Shown: positions 1 to 7,580 of the stretch, one piece after another | How the letters are laid out: every line of letters begins with the position of its first letter | How positions within the stretch are numbered: the stretch's first letter is position 1 | Assembly: GCA_004557385.1 (NCBI GenBank) | Contig: SFEA01000002.1 | Span: 52,749-116,748 of the forward strand | Direction: 5' to 3' | DNA from: Bacteroidales bacterium | Lineage (GTDB): Bacteria; Bacteroidota; Bacteroidia; Bacteroidales; Muribaculaceae | Length of the DNA: 64,000 bases | Position numbers and translations under genes: made by a program | The notes under the pieces: model-generated | Database searches by the model: none | What the model was told of the DNA's origin: nothing | The model's input: only the letters and a program-made list of their open reading frames with translations

Positions 1-1
1 C

Positions 2-760
2 ATTTATGCCAAAGACGACCGTCCCGAACCGGTGGGGCAGTTGGTGAAGGCGTTTTTGCTTGGCGCATTGTCGGCGCCATTGTCGCTGTTGGTCTCAAAA
101 CCGTTGGCTATTTTGGGATATTACAGCAACGATGCTGTAGGCTTGATTGAGTCGTTCAGGATTGCCTTCTTCGGCGCAGCGTTGCCCGAAGAACTTGCCA
201 AGATGTTTGTGCTGTGGCTGTTTTTGCGTCGCAACAGGCATTTCGACGAATACTTCGACGGGCTGGTGTATGCTGCATGCGTGGGTATGGGTTTTGCGGC
301 GCTCGAGAATGTGATGTATTTGTTCGACGGCGGCGATGACTGGCAGTTGGTGGGACGTATGCGCGCACTGATGGCAGTGCCCGGACACTTCCTGTTTGCC
401 ATGCTCATGGGCTATTATTATTCGCTTGCTCATTTCTCGAACAATGCCGTGGCGCGCTCGCGCTACTACACGTTGTCGCTGGTGGCTCCGATTGTGGCAC
501 ACTGCGCCTACGATACACTTGCGTTTATGTCGGACGGCTACTTCGGCATATTGTTCTTTGCCGGTGTTGTGGTGCTGCTCATCAAGTTGTGGCGACGTTT
601 TGCGCGCAACATGAAAGAACTGAAAGAGCACGACCACTACCGCTTTGACGTTACGCCTCCGCCACTTTCATCTACACCTCCGCCGTTGCCCCGCAGCCCG
701 AAGCAAGAGCCCAAACCGGACACCGACAACTCGCGCTTTATGCCCAAAGACGACCAATAA
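2..760 (+). CDS. PrsW-family intramembrane protease, 5' end outside window
   Basis: The reading frame is open to the left window edge. Codons before the first in-frame GTG (base 32) read IYAKDDRPEP, which matches the conserved cytoplasmic stretch ahead of the first helices in PrsW proteins, so the true start lies upstream. About 250 residues are visible. Several hydrophobic helices are present. The motif PEELAKM (E-E-x-x-K) and a later ALENVMY segment are the conserved PrsW-type metalloprotease sites, and an H in the VPGHFLF helix fits a metal ligand. The C-terminal 40 residues are a hydrophilic, proline-rich cytoplasmic tail. Family knowledge: PrsW cleaves anti-sigma factors within the membrane in Bacillus; the substrate here is unknown. 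The next gene starts 130 bases downstream behind its own promoter. Confidence 0.85.
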   Translation: MYAKDDRPEPVGQLVKAFLLGALSAPLSLLVSKPLAILGYYSNDAVGLIESFRIAFFGAALPEELAKMFVLWLFLRRNRHFDEYFDGLVYAACVGMGFAALENVMYLFDGGDDWQLVGRMRALMAVPGHFLFAMLMGYYYSLAHFSNNAVARSRYYTLSLVAPIVAHCAYDTLAFMSDGYFGILFFAGVVVLLIKLWRRFARNMKELKEHDHYRFDVTPPPLSSTPPPLPRSPKQEPKPDTDNSRFMPKDDQ

Positions 761-797
761 TGCAGCCATCGTGTGCGGCAATTCCGAAGATAATTAG

Positions 798-805
798 TAT
801 ATTTG
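798..805 (+). promoter_or_regulatory. Bacteroidota -7 box before the PafA-like gene
   Basis: TATATTTG matches the TAnnTTTG -7 consensus, about 85 bases before the ATG at 890. It implies the phosphatase-like gene is transcribed independently of prsW. Confidence 0.5.
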
Positions 806-889
806 CACTTGCTTTGGCATGAGTTTTGCAATTACACCTGTCGTATGGCATAGAAAAACTTTGAAAATTACTACACCAAACAAATAAAT

Positions 890-2506
890 ATGAAACGAAT
901 CGCAAGGCGAACTAATAAGCGGCAATTCAACCGATTAATGAGCAGCATCGTGGCATCGATGGTGGCTTTGTCGGCAATGTCGCAGGTTAACGACGGCACT
1001 CCAAAACTTGTGCTGGGCATCGTTGTCGACCAGCTTCGCAGCGATTACATCGAGTTGTTGCAAAGCCATTTCACGCAGCGCGGGTTCAACCGCTTGATGC
1101 GCGACGGCGCATATTTCGAGAATGTGGATTTCAGGTGCAGCAATCTCGACATTGCTTCGGGCACCGCGTTCATCATGAGCGGAGCCTATCCGAGCGTAAA
1201 CGGTGTGCCGCAAGCTATGGTGTTCGACGTAGCCAAGCGCATTGCCACACCGGTGCTCACCGATGCCAAATACATTGGCAATTTCACCACCGAAACCTAT
1301 TCGCCGCTTGCGCTAAAGGTGTCGACCATAGCCGACGAGGTGCGCATCAACAACGACGGTCTCGGATTTGTTTATGCCATAGCACCCGATGCTCAGCAAG
1401 CCATCTTGCTTGCCGGACATGCTGCCAACAGCTGCTTCTGGATTGACGACGTGAATGGCAAATGGTCAACAACCACCTTCTATAAAGAGGTGCCGTCGCC
1501 CGTGCAGAGCCGCAACTACAACTATCCGTTGGCTAACCGCCTCAACACCATGGCGTGGGAGCCGGCTTTGGCACTCGATGCATACAGCGAAATTCCACAA
1601 GCCCACAAGTTCTATCGCTTCCGCTATAACTTCCCCGACAACAGCAAGGACCGCTACCGCAGCTTTAAGCAATCGGCGCTTGTGAATGAGGAGGTTACGT
1701 CGGTGGCAATCGACTACATAAACACACTCAAGCTTGGGCGACGCGGTCAGCTCGATATGCTCAACATTGGTTACACGGCAGCGCCATACGACTACAGCAA
1801 GACCTCCGACAACCGTTTTGAGCTGCATGACACCTACATCCGCCTCGATGCGCAGCTTGAGCGCTTGTTCGATGCTGTCGACAAGGCTGTGGGCATGCAA
1901 AATGTGGTGGTGTTTGTCACCTCAACGGGCTATTACAACGACAGCCGCCCTGTCGACTCGAAATACAATGTGCCTTCGGGCGAGTTCCGTCCCGACCGCG
2001 CCATCTCGCTGCTTAACATGTATCTGATGGCGATTTATGGCAACGGACAGTGGGTGGACGGCTACTATAACCGCCAATTTTTCCTGAACCGCAACCTCAT
2101 CAAGGACAAGAAACTCGACCTTGCCGAACTGCGTGCCAAGTCGAGCGAGTTTTTGCGTCAGATGAGCGGCGTGACTGCAGCATATACATTCGAAGAAATA
2201 CTAAACAATCCGGTGAACGAAGACCTGATTGCCCTCAACCGAGTGATGGTGCCCTCGCTGCAAGGCGATGTAACCATTGAGGTGAGTGCCGGTTGGACCA
2301 TTGTGGAGATGCAAAATGCCCAATCGAAGGTCACTCAAGTGCGCATGAATGCTGTCACTGTGCCGGCATTCATTCTTGCTCCGCAAGTTAAGGCGCAACG
2401 CATCACCAACGCCATCGATGCCGCCTTTTTGGCGCCAACGGTGTCGCGCCTGTTGCGCATTCGTTCGCCCAATGCTGCCCGCTATATGCCTTTGTCGCTG
2501 CAATAA
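890..2506 (+). CDS. PafA-like alkaline-phosphatase-fold protein lacking catalytic residues
   Basis: 538 residues, the usual PafA length, with an N-terminal signal peptide (hydrophobic core about residues 17-31). LVLGIVVDQLRSDY and the following GFNRLMRDGAYFEN segment align with the start of Bacteroidota PafA-type phosphatases (type I phosphodiesterase/alkaline phosphatase superfamily). Asp47 of the first metal motif is kept. The nucleophile motif (TGPGHA in PafA) reads IASGTA near residues 88-93, the T-D-x-x-G-H site reads TAAPYDY (296-302), and T-A-D-H-G reads TSTGY (344-348). The K-x-R pair and the late metal His are also not visible. This suggests a secreted pseudoenzyme with a scaffolding or binding role. 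Comparison with PafA is from memory, not an alignment. It lies upstream of secA but secA has its own promoter. Confidence 0.75.
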   Translation: MKRIARRTNKRQFNRLMSSIVASMVALSAMSQVNDGTPKLVLGIVVDQLRSDYIELLQSHFTQRGFNRLMRDGAYFENVDFRCSNLDIASGTAFIMSGAYPSVNGVPQAMVFDVAKRIATPVLTDAKYIGNFTTETYSPLALKVSTIADEVRINNDGLGFVYAIAPDAQQAILLAGHAANSCFWIDDVNGKWSTTTFYKEVPSPVQSRNYNYPLANRLNTMAWEPALALDAYSEIPQAHKFYRFRYNFPDNSKDRYRSFKQSALVNEEVTSVAIDYINTLKLGRRGQLDMLNIGYTAAPYDYSKTSDNRFELHDTYIRLDAQLERLFDAVDKAVGMQNVVVFVTSTGYYNDSRPVDSKYNVPSGEFRPDRAISLLNMYLMAIYGNGQWVDGYYNRQFFLNRNLIKDKKLDLAELRAKSSEFLRQMSGVTAAYTFEEILNNPVNEDLIALNRVMVPSLQGDVTIEVSAGWTIVEMQNAQSKVTQVRMNAVTVPAFILAPQVKAQRITNAIDAAFLAPTVSRLLRIRSPNAARYMPLSLQ

Positions 2507-2541
2507 CGGGGCAAGGTTGCTGATAATCAAAACATTTTAGT

Positions 2542-2612
2542 TATCTTTGCACGGTTGAAGGCTGCCTCGCATCGCCGCCAAGGCGCTATGCGTCGTGGGG
2601 CTTCAAGCCGTT
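2542..2612 (+). promoter_or_regulatory. secA promoter -7 box and structured 5' leader
   Basis: TATCTTTG at 2542-2549 is a -7 box. Directly behind it bases 2551-2611 fold into one long nested hairpin: ACGGTTGAAG pairs with CTTCAAGCCGT (one bulge), CGCAT with ATGCG, and CGCC with GGCG around a GCCAA loop. No U-tract follows, so it is unlikely to be a simple terminator. The secA ATG is at 2679, leaving an AT-rich single-stranded stretch before it. Confidence 0.5.
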
Positions 2613-2678
2613 AAAAGGCAAATGATTAATCCACAATAAATATTTTTTTTCGAATAACAAATAACACCAATATATAAA

Positions 2679-5600
2679 ATGGGATTTAATGATATACTGA
2701 AAGCATTGTTTGGCAACAAGTCGACTCGCGATTTAAAGAAACTCGTGCCTATGGTTGACAAAATCAAGGCTGTTTATCCCGAGATTGAGAAACTGTCGAA
2801 CGATGAACTGCGTGCGCGCATCGATGAAGTGCGCAGCCGCCTGAAGGAGAGCGTGGCTGGCAAGAAAGCCGAAATAGCCGAGCTGAAAGAGGAAATTGAA
2901 AAAACCGACTACGAGAATCGCGAACCGCTGTGGGACCGCATCGACAAGCTTGAGAAGGAAATTCTCGACATATTGGAAGACGGGCTTACTGCTGCCATCC
3001 CCGAAGTGTTTGCCGTGGTTAAGGACACTGCCCGCCGTTTCGCCCAGAACGAAACCGTTGAGGTGACCGCCACCGACTTCGACCGCAATTTGGCTGCCAA
3101 GGGCTACGATTTCGTCACAATTGAAGGCGACAAAGCAATATATAAGAATAATTGGATTGCCGGCGGCAACCGCGTGGTGTGGGATATGATTCACTACGAT
3201 TGCCAGCTCATTGGCGGCGTGGTGCTCCACCAAGGCAAGATTGCCGAAATGGCAACCGGTGAAGGTAAAACCCTTGTGGCAACACTGCCGGTGTTCCTCA
3301 ACGCCCTCACCGGCAACGGTGTGCACGTCGTAACCGTGAACGACTATCTGGCTAAGCGCGACTCGGAATGGATGGGTCCGTTGTATATGTTCCACGGCTT
3401 GTCGGTGGCTTGCATCGACAAGACTCAGCCTAACTCGCCGGAGCGCCGCGAAGCCTATAACGCCGACATCACTTTCGGTACGAACAACGAGTTTGGTTTC
3501 GACTATCTGCGCGACAACATGGCCACTTCGCCCGAAGACCTTGTGCAACGCGCCCACAACTTTGCCATTGTCGACGAGGTTGACTCGGTGCTTATCGACG
3601 ATGCCCGTACACCACTCATCATTTCCGGTCCGGTGCCTAAGGGCGACGACCAGATGTTTGAGCAATATCAGCCAAACGTGGAACGCGTCTACAACGAGCA
3701 GCGCAAGCTGGTGACCGCTCTGCTCGCCGAGGCACGCAAACTCATGGCAAGCGACAACAAGGACGACCGCAAGGAAGGCGCCTTGCTCACCTATCGCGCA
3801 TTCAAGGGCTTGCCTAAGTACGACCCGCTCATTAAGTTCCTCAGCCAGGATGGCATCAAGCCTGCAATGCTCGAAACTGAAGCATATTATATGCAGGACA
3901 ACAGCCGCCAGATGAACATCGTCACCGACCCGCTGTATTTTGTAATCGACGAAAAGAACCATAGCGTTGAACTCACCGACAAGGGCTACGATGTGCTGTC
4001 GCGTGGTATCGACGACCCCAAGTTCTTCGTTTTGCCCGACATCACCTCGCTGTTGTCGGCAGTTGAAAACGAGCCGCTCACCGATGCCGAGAAATTGGCA
4101 AAGAAGGACGAGCTGATGCAGGACTATGCCGTGAAGAGCGAGCGTGTGCACACCGTCAACCAGTTGCTCAAGGCTTACTCGCTGTTCACCCGCGACGTCG
4201 ACTATGTGCTCACCGAGGACGGCAAGGTGAAGATTGTCGACGAGCAGACGGGCCGTATCATGGAAGGCCGCCGTTGGAGCGACGGTTTGCACCAGGCTGT
4301 CGAAGCCAAGGAGCACGTGAAGGTTGAAGCAGCTACGCAAACATTTGCTACCATCACGCTGCAGAACTACTTCCGCATGTATCACAAGCTGTCGGGTATG
4401 ACCGGTACTGCCGAAACCGAGGCTGGCGAATTCTGGGATATCTACAAACTCGATGTTGTCACCATCCCAACCAACAAGCCAGTGGCTCGAATCGATATGG
4501 ATGACCGTGTTTACAAGACCCGCAAGGAAAAATATAACGCCGTAATCGACGAGATTGAGAAGATGCACAACAGCGGACGCCCAACATTGGTGGGTACTAC
4601 ATCGGTTGAAGTGTCGGAACTTCTCTATCGCATGGTTAAGCAACGCCTCAAGATTGAGCCGCAGTTGCTGAACGCCAAGCCTGAAAAGGCACGCGCCGAG
4701 GCTGACATCGTGGCACAAGCCGGTCAGCAGCGCGACGGCAAGGGTGTTGTTACCATCGCCACCAACATGGCAGGTCGTGGTACCGACATCAAGCTCTCAC
4801 CTGAGGTGAAAGCAGCCGGCGGTTTGGCAATCATCGGCACCGAGCGCCACGAAAGCCGCCGCGTCGACCGCCAGTTGCGTGGTCGTGCCGGCCGTCAAGG
4901 CGACCCGGGTAGTTCGGTGTTCTACGTGTCGTTTGAAGACACCGTTATGCGTCAGTTCGTGAGCGACAAGGTGGTGAAGATGCTCGACCGCATGGGCTTG
5001 AAGGACGGCGAAATGATTGAGTCGGGCTTGGTGACCCGCTCAATTGAAAATGCTCAGAAGCGCGTTGAAGAAAACCACTTTGGCATTCGCAAGCACTTGC
5101 TTGAATACGACGACGTGATGAACATTCAGCGTAACGTAATCTATTCTCGTCGTCACCATGCCCTTATGGGTGAGCGCATCGGGCTCGACATCATGAGCAT
5201 GATTCAAGAAACAGCCGAAAACATGGCTGACCAATATCGCGACTACGACGAACTGAAGATGCGTTGCCTATCTACCTACGCCATCGACCTTCCGTTCGGT
5301 GAGGAAGAATTTGCCCGCCTCGACGTTAAGGAGCGTGCAGCCCGCCTCAACGAAGCAGCAGTCGACGCCTTCAACCGCAAGCAGGACCGCCTTGCCGAAG
5401 TGTCGATTCCGGTTATCGACAACATAGCAGCCGAACACGGCACCGAAGGCCTTGTGCGAGTGCCTATCAGCGACGGCAAGCGCATCTATGGCATCACCTG
5501 CCAGTTGGGCGAAGCCATCAACAGCCAGTGCCGCTCAATCAGCAAGGCTTGGCAAAAAGCTGTGCTGCTCATGACCATCGACGAAGCCTGGAAGGTGCAT

Positions 5601-6014
5601 TTGCGCGAACTCGACCAATTGCGTCAGTCGGTGCAAAATGCCACCTACGAGCAAAAAGACCCGCTGGTGATTTACAAAACCGAATCGTTCAACCTCTTTG
5701 GCGAGATGCTTTCGGAGATGAATATCAAGGCAGTGTCGATGCTTATGCGCGGACAAATTCCAAACTCCGAGAACCGCGAACCGGTGCAGCAAACACGCGA
5801 AATGCCGCGTGACACCCAAACCAAGCAAAACTATCGCGAAAGCAAAGAGGCTTATCCGGGTGCAAACGCCAACCGCGAAGCCGGCAACGCTGCCAGCCGT
5901 GCTGCGCAACGCCCAACGGCGCCAATCATCAACGGCCCGAAGATTGGACGTAACGACCCATGTCCATGCGGAAGCGGCAAGAAATATAAAAACTGCCACG
6001 GCCGTAACCTGTAA
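2679..6014 (+). CDS. secA: Preprotein translocase ATPase SecA
   Basis: 1111 residues, the long form usual in Bacteroidota (E. coli SecA is about 900). It is the cytosolic motor that pushes unfolded preproteins through SecYEG. Walker A is MATGEGKT at 191-198; the Walker B/DEAD-like site is in IVDEVDSVLIDDARTPLI; helicase motif VI is in RQLRGRAGRQGDPGSS. The extreme C-terminus has the zinc-binding, SecB-type tail C1095-x-C1097-x8-C1106-H1107, preceded by a disordered Q/R/N-rich linker of about 90 residues. The N-terminal 110 residues contain a lineage-specific charged helical insertion. It is transcribed from its own promoter and ends at a hairpin shared with the convergent ATPase gene. Confidence 0.98.
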   Translation: MGFNDILKALFGNKSTRDLKKLVPMVDKIKAVYPEIEKLSNDELRARIDEVRSRLKESVAGKKAEIAELKEEIEKTDYENREPLWDRIDKLEKEILDILEDGLTAAIPEVFAVVKDTARRFAQNETVEVTATDFDRNLAAKGYDFVTIEGDKAIYKNNWIAGGNRVVWDMIHYDCQLIGGVVLHQGKIAEMATGEGKTLVATLPVFLNALTGNGVHVVTVNDYLAKRDSEWMGPLYMFHGLSVACIDKTQPNSPERREAYNADITFGTNNEFGFDYLRDNMATSPEDLVQRAHNFAIVDEVDSVLIDDARTPLIISGPVPKGDDQMFEQYQPNVERVYNEQRKLVTALLAEARKLMASDNKDDRKEGALLTYRAFKGLPKYDPLIKFLSQDGIKPAMLETEAYYMQDNSRQMNIVTDPLYFVIDEKNHSVELTDKGYDVLSRGIDDPKFFVLPDITSLLSAVENEPLTDAEKLAKKDELMQDYAVKSERVHTVNQLLKAYSLFTRDVDYVLTEDGKVKIVDEQTGRIMEGRRWSDGLHQAVEAKEHVKVEAATQTFATITLQNYFRMYHKLSGMTGTAETEAGEFWDIYKLDVVTIPTNKPVARIDMDDRVYKTRKEKYNAVIDEIEKMHNSGRPTLVGTTSVEVSELLYRMVKQRLKIEPQLLNAKPEKARAEADIVAQAGQQRDGKGVVTIATNMAGRGTDIKLSPEVKAAGGLAIIGTERHESRRVDRQLRGRAGRQGDPGSSVFYVSFEDTVMRQFVSDKVVKMLDRMGLKDGEMIESGLVTRSIENAQKRVEENHFGIRKHLLEYDDVMNIQRNVIYSRRHHALMGERIGLDIMSMIQETAENMADQYRDYDELKMRCLSTYAIDLPFGEEEFARLDVKERAARLNEAAVDAFNRKQDRLAEVSIPVIDNIAAEHGTEGLVRVPISDGKRIYGITCQLGEAINSQCRSISKAWQKAVLLMTIDEAWKVHLRELDQLRQSVQNATYEQKDPLVIYKTESFNLFGEMLSEMNIKAVSMLMRGQIPNSENREPVQQTREMPRDTQTKQNYRESKEAYPGANANREAGNAASRAAQRPTAPIINGPKIGRNDPCPCGSGKKYKNCHGRNL

Positions 6015-6085
6015 AAGCAACCGTTCAGCCATGGCGTAGTCGTAGCCCATTCGCTCACGTTTGCGCCTGACTGATTTACACAATA

Positions 6086-6128
6086 ACAAATCCCTCATCG
6101 CGAATCTAAATTGCGGTGAGGGATTGTT
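6086..6128. terminator. Bidirectional terminator between secA and the convergent ATPase gene
   Basis: AATCCCTCA (6089-6097) pairs perfectly with TGAGGGATT (6117-6125); further pairing of GCGAAT with ATTGCG extends the stem inwards. The hairpin sits between two convergent genes. The flanks are T-rich on the minus strand and weakly so on the plus strand. Confidence 0.65.
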
Positions 6129-6155
6129 GCGTCGTAGCAATACCAGTATGCAACG

Positions 6156-7358
6156 TCAAAGACTCTTGCTCAAGAGAAATTGCCGAAGGTGAAGATGAAT
6201 GATGCCATTATTGTTAGTTTTTGTCACCAAAGGAGTCATCGACACCACGTATTTTGGATAGTTGTCGCCGATGGCTTGCAGATTCCCGAATTCTCGTTCT
6301 CGTGTGGCAGAGTCGACGATGACATACGACGCTTGCAGATATATCCTGCCGCCGCCTCTGGTGGTGCAAACGAAGTCGATTTCGCCAGCCCGAAGTTGAC
6401 CCACGGTGACTTGATAACCCATACGTAGCAAGTGCTGAAGCACCACATTCTCAATAATCTTTTCGATGTCGCCTTCGCGTGAACCGCCAACAATGGCATT
6501 GCGCAGGCCGTGGTCCTCAAAATAGTATTTGTGGTTGCTGTCAAATAATCGTTTGCCGTGCAGGTCGTAGCGTTTTATGCTCCGCATGATGAATGCTTCG
6601 CACAAATAACGTATGTATTCCAGTATTGTTGTAGGGTTGATGCTCTCGCCCTGCGACTTCATATATCGTGCAATGCTGTAGGCAGATATTGGTTTGCCGA
6701 TGTTGTCGGCAATGAATAGCGCGAGGTTTTCAAGGAAAGTGGCGTTGCGAATGTTATTGCGCAAAATCACGTCTTTCAATAGCACAGTATGATAGATGTC
6801 TTGTAAATATTCAAGTGCGAAATCTTCGCTAAGTCCAATTTTCTGCAGCCCGGGCATGCCGCCGTATTGCAAATAAGATGCGAGGGCATCGTCGCTGTCG
6901 CTCATGCCGTGGAAACTAAGAAACTCGCTGTACGACAGCGGGTGTATGTAGATTTCTTTATAGCGACCTCCAATGATTGTTGCCAATTCGCCGGAAAGCA
7001 TTTTTGCGTTCGACCCTGTTACAATCACCTCGGTGTCGGGCTCGGAACAGTAGTTGCGCAGGCTGCGCTCAAATTCGGCAATTTCTTGCACCTCATCAAT
7101 CAGAATGTAGTTTACACACCCTGCAGCGCGATGCTGCTCGATGTATTCGTTAAGCTGCGAGTGGGTGGCTATTGAGTCGAATTGGTGTTTCTCCTTGTCG
7201 ATGTAGATGATGTTGTTTTTAGGATTTTCTGCCTTTTGTTGGCATAGCAGTTTCAGCAGGCAGCTTTTTCCTACCCGCCGTTGTCCGGTTAAAACTATCA
7301 CTAAGTCTTTACCGAGCCATTTGTCGATTTGTGAGATGTATTCGTGGCGTTGTAACAT
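6156..7358 (-). CDS. AAA ATPase with DUF4143 C-terminal domain
   Basis: About 400 residues from the ATG at 7358. That start is chosen over an in-frame TTG at 7394, because the TTG lies inside the promoter -7 box. Walker A is TGQRRVGKS near the N-terminus; Walker B-like YILIDEVQEI and the sensor segment VIVTGSNAKML follow. This is the AAA_14 plus DUF4143 architecture. The C-terminal GEIDFV ... YLQASY is the PD-(D/E)XK-like fold in which the E-x-K pair is replaced by Q-x-S, as is common in this family, so nuclease activity is unlikely. These ATPases are abundant, mobile and often multicopy in Bacteroidota; their function is not established. The gene stands alone, with a repeat-rich promoter. 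Confidence 0.85.
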   Translation of the reverse strand: MLQRHEYISQIDKWLGKDLVIVLTGQRRVGKSCLLKLLCQQKAENPKNNIIYIDKEKHQFDSIATHSQLNEYIEQHRAAGCVNYILIDEVQEIAEFERSLRNYCSEPDTEVIVTGSNAKMLSGELATIIGGRYKEIYIHPLSYSEFLSFHGMSDSDDALASYLQYGGMPGLQKIGLSEDFALEYLQDIYHTVLLKDVILRNNIRNATFLENLALFIADNIGKPISAYSIARYMKSQGESINPTTILEYIRYLCEAFIMRSIKRYDLHGKRLFDSNHKYYFEDHGLRNAIVGGSREGDIEKIIENVVLQHLLRMGYQVTVGQLRAGEIDFVCTTRGGGRIYLQASYVIVDSATREREFGNLQAIGDNYPKYVVSMTPLVTKTNNNGIIHLHLRQFLLSKSL

Positions 7359-7363
7359 TGCAA

Positions 7364-7464
7364 ATTCTTCTTTTATAAAAGTAATTTTATGCAAATATAG
7401 TAAATTCTTCTAATATGGAAGAAGAAATTGATGAATTTTGCAGATTCTTCTAATATGGAAGAAG
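7364..7464. repeat. Three repeat units at 40-bp spacing in an ATPase promoter
   Basis: ATTCTTCT recurs at 7364, 7404 and 7444, exactly 40 bp apart. The copies at 7404 and 7444 are identical over 21 bp, and each contains the inverted repeat TTCTTC-n7-GAAGAA; the copy nearest the gene is degenerate (TTCTTCTTTTATAAAAG). One unit sits just upstream of the -7 box, one lies in the untranslated leader and one is further upstream. Spacing near four helical turns would place bound proteins on the same DNA face, so these look like operators, perhaps for autoregulation. Confidence 0.7.
7392..7399 (-). promoter_or_regulatory. -7 box of the DUF4143 ATPase gene
   Basis: On the minus strand the sequence is TATATTTG, an exact TAnnTTTG match, about 33 bases before the ATG at 7358. 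Repeat units lie on both sides of it. Confidence 0.6.
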
Positions 7465-7509
7465 GTTTTTTGTGCAGGAATAAGATTTCTCTCATAAGAT
7501 ATTATTTGC

Positions 7510-7517
7510 TAACTTTG
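7510..7517 (+). promoter_or_regulatory. -7 box of the S9 peptidase gene
   Basis: TAACTTTG, followed by GC, is a standard -7 box about 64 bases before the ATG at 7581. Confidence 0.55.
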
Positions 7518-7580
7518 CATAGCATCGGCAAGATGTGTCATTGCAAAAATGAAGATATAACCAAAAAACAATAATCATAT

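Noticed and set aside
2733..4718. 661-codon open frame antisense to secA
   Set aside because: It is a mirror of secA codon bias; the protein has no recognisable domain and secA is certain on the other strand.
7364..7464. 40-bp-spaced repeats as a CRISPR array
   Set aside because: Only three short, partly degenerate units over a promoter, with no cas genes.
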